Below are positions 21,501 to 30,424 of a DNA stretch of 64,000 bases, in pieces (the stretch's first letter is position 1; each line of letters opens with the position of its first letter). The notes under the pieces were generated by a model. It saw only the letters and a list, made by a program, of their open reading frames with translations, searched no databases and had not been told where the DNA came from. A program made the position numbers and the translations under genes. Where the stretch lies: positions 186,001 to 250,000 of the forward strand of contig KN817544.1 of the NCBI GenBank assembly GCA_000827495.1. Reading direction: 5' to 3'. Origin of the DNA: Hypholoma sublateritium FD-334 SS-4. Lineage: Eukaryota; Basidiomycota; Agaricomycetes; Agaricales; Strophariaceae.

Positions 21501-22901
21501 CCATTTTCTTGGAGATTACGTTCAGCACATTCGCCTATGGGGTACTACGGATTCATATTCAACACAGCTGGTAGGCTTTCCTCTTTTTGTCAGGAAGATG
21601 TGTCCTCACTTTCCTCACTTGATAACAACAGGGCGAGCTAGCCCATCGACTGGTGAAAAGACTATATGGCTTAACAAACAAAAAAAAATGCTATGCAACA
21701 AATTGGTAAGAAATACAGCCGGAAGGAGGCCCTCCGTCCAGCAGAGCAACAAGAAATCTACGAGGCTAGTCAGGGGTGCATTGAGGACCATCACCGTATA
21801 TCAAGTTCTCGAAACACGCCAATCAACGTGTATGCTTTCCTACTTGCTAATCCACAAGATCCAGCAAAAAAAGTGAGTACCTGCTGAGTTTTGATGCTTG
21901 GCCTTTGTATCTTTCTTTTTCTAATTAAGCACCATAGAATTTCATCCATTCCTTAAAAGACCACCTGCTGGGGCGCCTCCTAGGCCGTAGTTTTGACGGA
22001 GATACTGATGAGTCATTTACTCCCGAGGATCGCCTGACCGTTCGGCTTCAAAACGAAACAATTTTTCGAGTCCGCACTGCTCGAATTAACTACACCACCT
22101 ACAACTTGCAAAGAGCACATCATACTGTCAACCCTAGAACACATCCTTATGTCATGGTGGCATCTCCTGAGGAAGACCCGGGCTCTCATCCTTTTTGGTA
22201 TGCATTGGTGATTGGTATCTTCCATGCGGATGTACAACACACAGGAAATAATTCTCAAAACTACAGACCACAGAGGATGGAATTTCTTTGGGTGCGATGG
22301 CTGGGTGTGATTCCAGATCATTCTTTCGGAAGGCAACAATCTCTTCTACCGAAGATTGGATTTGTTCCCGATTCCGACGAGTTTGCTTTTGGATTTCTGG
22401 ACCCTTCCCTTGTTTTGTGAGGCTGTCATCTCTTACCTTCTTTTGTGGATGGCAAAACCAGCGAACTCCTTACAACAGCAAATGATCTGGCTACCGAAGC
22501 AAGACCTTCTGGGGAACAAGAAGACTGGGCTAATTATTACGTTGGGATGTAAGCCACTGTCTAAGTCTATTCTTTATATCTATACTCAATTTTGACCTTG
22601 AATCCTTAGTTTTGTTGACCGAGACATGTTGATGCGAAACCTGGGATATGGAATTGGCCATAAAGGCCAAACAAAGCCTATTGTTTTCCCCGATGGAGTC
22701 GATGTGGATAGAGGCCTGCCCGCCGATAAATCAGTTCAACGAGTGCGCCCGCAGGCTATGCCTCCCTTGAAGGTCCGCCAAGGCCCAGAGGTCCTTGGGG
22801 ATTCCGAAAATGAACAGGATGGCGATTCGGACTCAAGTGAACATTCAGATGGAGAGTCAGAAATTTCGGAGCTTGACGAAGATACAGATGGGGGTTTCTG
22901 A
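18575..22901 (+). pseudogene. Plavaka-type transposase, frameshifted and stop-interrupted
   Basis: A multi-exon frame starts MAQLSCVLGCDRTF with a Cys/His finger (C-x12-H-x3-C) and a donor at about 18772. Large exons follow: one ends at 19941, the next is 20010-20242, then more to the TGA at 22899-22901. Plavaka hallmarks in order are PPHWPFSNSTIHGVMKWL, DSTHLTNFGNAKAWPIYL, FTYSADYPEKVLLACIRESG, MLVVDLLHEFEIGVWKSLF, FLGDYVQHIRLWGTTDSYS, FVDRDMLMRNLGYGIGHKG and an acidic tail. Two lesions are seen: an A9 run at 21680-21688 shifts the frame by +1 relative to the conserved continuation, and a TGA at 22418-22420 interrupts FLDPSLVL-GCHLLPSF. Otherwise the frame is open. The transposase would be a DDE enzyme. 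I found no terminal inverted repeats or target duplication, so the element edges are unknown. Confidence 0.8.
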
Positions 22902-23448
22902 ATATGTAGTTGTAGCCATACAGATGCTAAGTAATCTCATGTTTAAATCCGGACTACTTGAATTTCTCTTAAATCTCTTGGCCCATTGCGCATTGCGTCG
23001 GGATTTCAGAGCCCCGCAAATGCGGAGCATTTAGGTAATCAAATATTCAAATAAAATATTATATTTAAAACAGGGATGTGCCACCTCCCGAGCTCAACCG
23101 GTGCGAAGGTCCGCCGCCCTTGTCCACTATCCCGCCCGCCGCCTCTCCGTAGACACGCAAACGACTTGAGCGGTTGTGTGCCACCAGCACCCACAGTGCA
23201 CTGCAACGGCTTGCTGAGTGTCCTTTCCGCTGCTCGCTGCTTGCGCGCACAGCGACGGACACTGCCCGCCTCACCGCCGCGAGCCTCCTTTCCAACTTTC
23301 CTTCCCCCCCGGACCTGGCATGCGGCTTTCGCTCCTTTGCTGCCTCCCCACGACCTCCCTCCCCTATGCCGACACCACCGGTTCCAGCTTGCGTCCCCTC
23401 TCACCTTGCTACATAGCACCACCGCCAATTTCCGTTTCAAGAACAGGC
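22902..23448. other. Between transposase and cyclin copy
   Basis: About 90 AT-rich bases around 23035-23075 are followed by a C-rich stretch. Upstream exons of the cyclin could lie here, but I cannot delimit any; AACAG at 23442-23446 is a candidate acceptor. Confidence 0.35.
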
Positions 23449-24314
23449 GCTGACCCATACCACGGCCAGGAGGGTCTAGCAAAATTGGCCTCCCGGTTTA
23501 TAACCCACCTGTTCACATGCCCAGAATACCCTCCTTCGGCCACCCACGCGCACGCATGATTACCCTTTTTTATCGTGTACGCTCTGGACCGGACGAAACT
23601 ACACCCAGCTGTTACATTTGCTGCACTGGTTCTCTTGCATCGGTCAAAGGCACATTTTCCGTCGGCGCGCGGTTCTTCTGGACACAGGTTGTTCATCTCC
23701 ACGTACATGATCTTCTCGAAGGTTATGCGCGACGACACGTACTCGAACAAGTCCTGGTGCATTGTCGCCCAAGGCATATTCACTCTGCGTGAAGTCAACC
23801 AAATGGAGCGCGAGATGTGCAACTACCTAGATTGGGAGCTCACTGTCGACGATCCTATTCTCACCAACTTCGAGCAGGCGGTTAAGGCGAATTTTCGGGA
23901 GACGCGGACCACCTATCCGAACTACCCTACCACTTCTGTCTCCAAGCGCGCTGCTCGCGCTGAGGCTTCTACACCGATCAACGAAAAGTCGAACAGCACG
24001 AGTCCAATCCCCACCTTTGCCACTTCCCGGACATCGTCATCATCTGCAAAATCGACGCCCACATCGACGCTCTCCAAGGCATCTTGGTCCGCCGATCCCA
24101 AAACCCCCGATACCCCTTCCCCCAGTTACTCCGACTCCACCTCGCCAACGTCGACGGGCTCGCCCGCAACACCTGTTGGCGGCCCTGAAACGAACCCGAA
24201 GATTTGCGGAGTCGATTCATCCCCGTCTTTGGGGCAGTACGACATTCCTCCAGCGACTACGGTGCATCCCCTCAAGCCAAAGATGTTCGCGTTCGCGATT
24301 CCTTCGGGTTGGTG
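23449..24314 (+). pseudogene. Pcl1-type cyclin copy with in-frame TGA
   Basis: One uninterrupted frame apart from a single stop carries a cyclin box of the Pcl1/Pho85-cyclin type. It reads GLAKLASRFITHLFTCPEYPP, then a stop at 23557-23559, then LPFFIVYALDRTKLH, VTFAALVLLHRSKAHFP, SSGHRLFISTYMIFSKV, DDTYSNKSWCIV and REVNQMEREMCNYLDWEL. A Ser/Pro/Thr-rich tail follows, ending near KMFAFAIPSGW. Intact members bind a cyclin-dependent kinase in G1 or in morphogenesis. Fungal relatives I remember have a basic residue at the stop position, so TGA may be a mutated CGA. The domain is read without introns, so a retrocopy is possible. The alternative is that an intron hides the stop, but I see no donor/acceptor pair that keeps the conserved residues. 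Confidence 0.65.
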
Positions 24315-24790
24315 GATTTCTGGTGCTGGTCAGTTCGACACTCTTTTTATTTTCTCGGTGCTCTTGCATCATTTGTATTATATTCATCCCAATACCCTCA
24401 TCTTCATGTTCCTCTTTTTGCTGCATGTGCTGTCTCTCATCTCTCCTTGCTTCATGGAGACCTGCCTTATTTTTTTTTGAATAACATTCTCCCATCTCAC
24501 AGTACATAGGTGTACAGTGTATGTAAGGGAAGGCTGCTGTAAGTAATATATATCATTTACTATAATTCTGTGCCATTGTCCAATAACCCCTGAAATTCTG
24601 ATATGAGGCATATAATCCGATATCAAATAGGATGTCAGATTTATGCCAAAGATATACAATGTATAGCAGCCCCTTATTACATATGTATCATCTAGGGTAA
24701 TTTTGTATCCCTCTGCCAATACTAAAACTTTCTATTCTGGATGGATATTGCTACATAAGCCCATATATACAAGTACTAGCCAGCGACCCG
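24315..24790. other. AT-rich intergenic stretch
   Basis: About 475 bases of AT-rich sequence follow the cyclin copy. The cyclin frame stays open to 24480, but the extra residues are hydrophobic and low-complexity and are probably not coding. No other feature is seen. Confidence 0.45.
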
Positions 24791-26340
24791 TGCCCTGCAC
24801 CGGTTTCCCAGCCTGTATCAGTTTTTGCGCATGCGCAGGTGCCGTGGCGACATTGCTGAGTTCGAGGGGCGCGGAGCGGCGGGTGCAACATGCGAAGGCA
24901 CCCTCGCGAGCATCGAATCTCGTGCGCGCCCTGTGCTCACACCGTTGGGTCCGAGACAGGCTCAGCGACGCTCAACGGCGGCGCTGTGGGGTCCAAGGGC
25001 GTGGGGGGGGGCAAGCATGGCGTGGAACGGCCCCCTCGCGAGCATTACAGTGCAGCAGCGCAAACGTCGACACCCGTGGCAGTGTCGACGGATCGAGGGG
25101 ATTGGAGGTGTGTCTGCGCGAGTTACGCAGCCCGCGACGAGAACAGGCACCATGGGGCGGCTGCAGCATTGAACAGCCCCTGCACGGGTACCTCAGTTCG
25201 CACAGGGCTCGCGGCGGGTCGTACAACGCAGATCGGGGTCGGCGGCGTCGTGTGTAGCCCGTCCGGCCTCCGTAGCGCGAGGAGAGCTCACGATCGTGTC
25301 GGCGCACGAGCTGGGTGCGCGCCGGCGAGGTGGGTGAACGCCGAGGGCCGGAGACGCAGTCCCTGCGTGCGCTCCGGTGGTCGGTGTGGGTCTCCGGTGG
25401 GTAGGCGGGGCAGAAATCGGCGCCCACGCAAGCGTCGAGGCTCACGCGGGTGTGAAGGCGGCGGTATCCGGTTCCGGAGCAGTGGGGCGAAAGAAAACAG
25501 CGCCTACGCGAGCGTCGAAGCTCCCATAGGCGCTGTGGTGGCGTTCTCTGAAGCCGCAGAGGCGGAGAGGCGAGGGACGGACGGCCGTGGGGGTCGCGAT
25601 GCCTGCGCATGTGCCGCCGCGGCGTTCTTGGATGTCGGCGGGGTTGGGGAGCAAGGAGCGGCATCGGCGCGAGCATCGAAGTTCGCAGGCATCTTGGCCG
25701 GGTAGTGAGCGTTCGGAGAGCGAGCCGGCTGTCGCGGCGTCGTTGGGCGTCGTTGGGTGATGAGGCGGCGGAAGCGCCGGCCCGATGTCGAAGAACAGCT
25801 CCTGCGGGAGCTGCGATACTCGCACAGGCACGACGGCGGCGTCGTTAGGTGAGGCGGACGGTGCGGAAAGCGGCCCGTTGGGGGGAACAGGCATCGTAGC
25901 GGCCTTTAGGATGACGAGGCAGCGGAAGCGGCGGCGGGATGTCGAAGAACAGCGCCTGCGGGAGCTACGATGCTCGCGCAGGCGCTACGGTGGCGCTCAT
26001 GGGTTGTTTAGGTGGAGCTGGGAGGTGAAAAAAATGCCCCGGGATGCACGGGCGACGTTGGTGCGGGGGTGAGGGGAGGGCCGTGGTGGATGTGCTTGGG
26101 GCGGGTCAGCGGTCAGGTGGTGATAGAGGCACCGCGACGCTCACAGAGGATGGAATGGCGAGGCAGGCCGTGTCGGAGAGCGGCGTCGGCGGGTACAACG
26201 AGTCCGTGGCTGCTGGGGTGCCCGTCGACGGCGTCGGCGGTGTCTCGTAAGGTCGCGGGAGAACGTCGAGGTCGAGGTCCGAGGATGACGGAATTCCGAA
26301 CAGCGCGAGCGCGTCAGAGCACGCGCAGGAGATTTGAAAC
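24791..26340 (+). repeat. GC-rich degenerate repeat block
   Basis: Related phrases recur across about 1.5 kb. The clearest pair is at about 25757-25840 and 25911-25996, sharing GAGGC-GCGGAAGCG, GGGATGTCGAAGAACAGC, CCTGCGGGAGCT and a terminal CGCACAGGC or CGCGCAGGC, a spacing of about 154 bases. Looser copies of GCGAGC(A/G)TCGAAG occur near 24907, 25420, 25512 and 25675. Long ORFs across it (up to 345 codons) change frame and strand freely and lack motifs, so I do not call genes. Confidence 0.5.
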
Positions 26341-28064
26341 TCCGCTTGAAACGCTTATTTTCTGCAAAGTCCGTGCTGCCACGTCGTTCTCTGGTCGTAC
26401 CTCCACACGCCCACATCCCTCCTCATTGCTAGTACCCAACCCCGAGCGTCGCGGGCGCTTGACCGGCCGTCGCCTAGGACATCACCGTCGCCACCGCCGT
26501 CCAAGCCCCCCTCAACGCGCCGAGCTACGTCACCCGCGATGTCGGTGCTTGCACCGGCCCCCCAACAGCCCCAGCAGGCACCTCTCCGCCCCATCTCGAA
26601 GCAGCGAACCCCCTCGCCTGCTCTCGACTCGCCCCGCTGCTGCTACCGCCGCCATCCACGCCCGCCGCGGTCCCTGTCGGCCTCGATGTCGACGTCCGCA
26701 CAGACCCGACCACCGTGCCCTTTACCAACGTCGCGGGCCCTCTACGTTTCCGAAGCGCGCATCACCGCCGCCGGCGCCATTTTCGCCCACCCCGGCCTTT
26801 CCATCGCACTGGGAAGCATCGGCTTCCTCGACCATCCACCCCCTTTCGCGACGTACTGAAAGCGTCGCCAGCGATCTCGGCGGCTGGGCCCGCCCTCGAC
26901 CCTCTCGAGCCACCGGACGTGAACACCCGCGCCGTCGACGTGCTGAACTGCACCGTTGGACACCCCCACGCATCCTCCGGCCCCTTTCGAGTTGCCGAAC
27001 GCCCTCGGTACGTCGTGTCCGTTTCCCTTTTCACCGTCTACATTACTAACTAAAATCGATCAATCCCCTTCGCCTACAAATGCTGCCACCGCCTTGCGTT
27101 ACCCCCATCCGCGACTCAGCAACGACAGCGCGCAGGTCGGCCACAGCGCCCGCCCTAGAGTTCGAAAAGGCAGGTGACGCCGCTTCGACGCCTGCGGCCG
27201 CATGAAGCACGTCCGGGGCTGTTTGAAGCCACGGAACCCGCTGTCGATGCACTGATGTGCCCCAGCACCGCGGCCGCTTATAGGGGCTCATGGCCGATGC
27301 CGCGGATGTTGTATATGTAAATAGATAGATAGATAGTTGTAAATGTAGATAATCAGTGAATATATTACTTTATATTGCCATTGATTGTGTGATTGAATGA
27401 GTTTCCTGCACAGCAAGATTTAGCGCCGAGAAACAGAATTATCCGCTGATTATAATTGCCGTACCCGCCGTTAGTGGTTCCCTGAGTTCAAATACAAATT
27501 CTGTAAGTAAATACCGCGAGCCTCAATAGATGTATGTGCGCGGCATTTGAGATTGCGGGGAGAGGCGCTGGTCAAGACTGAAAAAAGCACGGGCGCGGCG
27601 CCGTCCTGTGTACTCTGCTTGGGGGTCATGAGTAAGTCTTTTCCCAATCCATCGGTAAATAATGAGCTGGAACCTCCACCGTCCCTCGAATATAATTTCA
27701 CGCGCGAAACGGTGGAGATCCAAGCTAATTATTTATTGATGACTAGGGGGAACACTTACTTCCTAAATAGGCGCCCGCGCAGTCGGAGCGTATAATACCA
27801 GGCTGCGATTGTGTTAGATGCGCTCTGTCGAAGAAAGAGCCCTTAAAACTCTCACTATAACCACCACATGAGACGAATGGCGCAGATACAAGCTAATTAT
27901 TTATTGGATAAGGGATATATATATATATAATCACAAGGCTTTGCCAATTAAGCGCTCGCAAATAAACAAGCGCGTGCATGTATTACATAGGCATAAACTG
28001 TACAGAGTGACACATTAAACTTTGTCACTTTCTCGCAGTCAAATCACATATAAACGGACACAGT
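26341..28064. other. Intergenic to the LINE insertion
   Basis: A C-rich stretch (26400-27250) with unsupported ORFs gives way to AT-rich DNA. It holds an ATAG microsatellite at 27321-27336 and an AT run near 27914-27928. Two similar sequences, both AAGCTAATTATTTATTG, lie at about 27723 and 27889. No gene is supported. Confidence 0.45.
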
Positions 28065-28076
28065 ACACAGCTCTGC
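28065..28076 (+). repeat. Target-site duplication, left copy
   Basis: ACACAGCTCTGC, identical to 34735-34746 after the poly-A tail of the LINE. The pair fixes the ends of the insertion. Confidence 0.85.
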
Positions 28077-28261
28077 GGACCGCTCTTTGCCATCAACCAC
28101 GTGGCACCCCTACCAGGACCCCAGAAAAATACACCGACCAGGACGACTCCGGCCCCGCCGTAGGCGTCCAACGCCCCGCCTCCGGCTGCAAACGCCCTCA
28201 AGAGGCTATCGCCACTCACGCCCGCTTCGCCACCAACTTTTCCGAAGAAAATACGCGCCCA

Positions 28262-30424
28262 ATGGCCTCGACGAGCTCCCGCCGCTCTGTACCACCCGCC
28301 GGCCCCGCCGCGCGCACTCGAGGCGCCACCCCTGCCGCCTCTCCATCAGCCACGAAGATCACACATGGAGTATCGAATGAAAGAGAGGCGATGGAGTTCT
28401 TGCAGAACCACGGGTACTGCTCGCAAGGTGCGCCGATCTCTATGCTCCATCTCTCACTCCTCCTGCACCAGGCGACGAATGCGCTCCCGCACACGGCAGC
28501 CTCCAAACTCGCGGTCGACACCTTTTCTGCGATTGCCTATGTGGCGGAGAAACTTGCGGTGGACCTCCTCGCCGAGCGAGTGTCCTCGGCGGTCATCTCC
28601 CACCTGGAGGACCCAGTAGAGGTCATCCAGCAGGCAGCGGCTGCAGCGCAGGATGCCGCCCACACGGTTTCTGCTGCTCAGGCAGGCGCATCGGAGCGCC
28701 TAACCCTCGCCATCGGCACCGTCGCGGTGGCCGCGGCGGACGCCAGAGCTGCGACAAACACGGCGCGGGAGGCCACCTCTTTCGCCCTCGACTCCACCAG
28801 CGCAGCCCAGATCGCTGCCGCCGCCTCCAACGACGCCACCACTGCCTTCAGCCAAGCGACCTCCATGGCTCGTACTCCCCTCCCAGACCTGCCGCAGGCC
28901 TCCTATGCCGCGGCGACGTCAAGGGCACCGCCCCCGATACACGCAGCGGAGATCGCGCGCGGCGACGCGCACGATTGCCGTTTCGTGGTCAACGCGGCGG
29001 CGAACAGCACCTTCACCGGGCTCACTGAGAAGGTCCTGGTGGAGAAGGCTAACGCCACGCTGGCCCTGCTCGCGGAGGCAGGAATACGCGGGCCCATCGA
29101 CATGGCATTCGTCTCCGCGACGAGGATGCGCAACAAGTCAGTCACCTACCACCTGAATTCAGCCGAAGGATCTCGTTGGCTTTCTCAACCGGCGGTCCGC
29201 CCGAAGTTCATTGCTCACTTTGAGGGTGCGTCTTCGGCTATTTCTTCTCTTCTCCATTGCGTGGTCGAATATGTGCCTGTGTCTTTCAATCCTAACGACC
29301 TCGCGTCGGTGGAGGAGGTTGAGACTACCAACAACTTGGGTGGAAAGACCATCCAATTTGCGAAGTGGTTCAAGCAGCCTGAGCGCCGCCTACCTACCCA
29401 GCGCACAGCTTTCCTGCTGGTGGGCTTCCTCACGCGCGAGGCAGCCAATCTCGCAATTGCGAACAGCTTGGTGTTTGAAGGCCGTGTCTGCCTTGTGCGG
29501 AAACTTCTGACGGAGCCTCGCCGCTGCCTCCGATGCCAGAAATGGGATCCGGGGCATCTGGCGTCTGCCTGCAAGGCTCCAACTGATGTCTGCGCCCGAT
29601 GCGCGGGCCCTCACCGCACCTCGGCATGCACCGCTTCTGACCTCGAAACACGGTGCTCGAACTGCCCTGCGCAGGACGACAATGCGCTACTCTGTCATGG
29701 CGCTGGTGACTGTATATGCCCTATCTTTCAAGAGAAGGTGGAGACCATGCGCCGACGAGCACCTGGTGCCCATTACCGTTTTTTCCCTACTAATGACCCG
29801 GCTTCTTGGGAGAGGGATGACACCCCTTTGTGGGCGGCCGCCGCAGGCGGCCAGGATGCACAGTGGACACGAGCGAATGGAGACCTGGCAGGAGGCTGGT
29901 CGACCATGCGAGAGGGCCGCAACGGGCGCGGACAAGGCCGCCTGGCGGGCGGAGTATGGGGTGGCGGGGGTGGCGAGCCTGTGGTGCTGCAGCCTCTACC
30001 AAAACGCCCACAGACACTGGGGGATGTAGAAGTCGTGGGGGCTGGGTCGAAGCAGAGGCGACGCCCAGGCCCTCGGGCTCGGGGGAAACAACGAGCGACG
30101 GGCGCAAATTTATCACAGGGCGGGGCGGCGGGCGCGTCTTCCTGGCGCGCTCCAGCTCCGGTGGTACAATCGCGCCTCAGCGAGTACTTCTCTCAGTCCC
30201 AGGCGAAGTTGACGCCGATGAGCACTGCCAATCTCAGTTGGGCAGCAACTGTAGAGGAGGGGGCTTTTGGAGATGATGATCCAGCGGGTGTGTTCCCGCT
30301 GGGGGGTGCGGCGTCAGGGCATGGCGGATTGACGGAGGCCGACGAGGACGAGGTGTTGAAGATGACAGAGGAGGTCGATGACCACGATGCGCACGGAGCC
30401 ACGCCGGCCCCGAGCGATGAGTGA
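28262..30424 (+). CDS. LINE ORF1, gag-like CCHC protein
   Basis: The frame is open from upstream of the element. The start at 28262 is chosen because it is the first ATG in frame inside the element, giving 720 residues. An Ala-rich helical region (about residues 90-200) is followed by a globular part, then a cluster of zinc knuckles: CLRCQKWDPGHLASAC, CARCAGPHRTSAC, and a third with CSNC and a later HGAGDC. Gly/Arg-rich and acidic segments follow. ORF1 proteins bind the element RNA and form the particle that carries it to the nucleus. The stop TGA overlaps the first ATG of ORF2 (ATGAGTGA at 30417-30424), which suggests that ORF2 is translated by termination-reinitiation. Confidence 0.8.
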   Translation: MASTSSRRSVPPAGPAARTRGATPAASPSATKITHGVSNEREAMEFLQNHGYCSQGAPISMLHLSLLLHQATNALPHTAASKLAVDTFSAIAYVAEKLAVDLLAERVSSAVISHLEDPVEVIQQAAAAAQDAAHTVSAAQAGASERLTLAIGTVAVAAADARAATNTAREATSFALDSTSAAQIAAAASNDATTAFSQATSMARTPLPDLPQASYAAATSRAPPPIHAAEIARGDAHDCRFVVNAAANSTFTGLTEKVLVEKANATLALLAEAGIRGPIDMAFVSATRMRNKSVTYHLNSAEGSRWLSQPAVRPKFIAHFEGASSAISSLLHCVVEYVPVSFNPNDLASVEEVETTNNLGGKTIQFAKWFKQPERRLPTQRTAFLLVGFLTREAANLAIANSLVFEGRVCLVRKLLTEPRRCLRCQKWDPGHLASACKAPTDVCARCAGPHRTSACTASDLETRCSNCPAQDDNALLCHGAGDCICPIFQEKVETMRRRAPGAHYRFFPTNDPASWERDDTPLWAAAAGGQDAQWTRANGDLAGGWSTMREGRNGRGQGRLAGGVWGGGGGEPVVLQPLPKRPQTLGDVEVVGAGSKQRRRPGPRARGKQRATGANLSQGGAAGASSWRAPAPVVQSRLSEYFSQSQAKLTPMSTANLSWAATVEEGAFGDDDPAGVFPLGGAASGHGGLTEADEDEVLKMTEEVDDHDAHGATPAPSDE

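Noticed and set aside
18300..23040. Terminal inverted repeats or target duplication of the Plavaka element
   Set aside because: I compared flanks by eye and found no convincing pair; the element edges stay undefined.
24890..27049. Long plus-strand ORFs of 271 and 345 codons
   Set aside because: They lie in GC-rich repetitive DNA, are Arg/Gly/Pro-rich, compete with equally long ORFs on the other strand and have no motif.
30378..30419. Upstream ATG at 30378 as start of LINE ORF2
   Set aside because: It is inside ORF1 and not needed; the ATG at 30417 overlaps the ORF1 stop in the usual arrangement.
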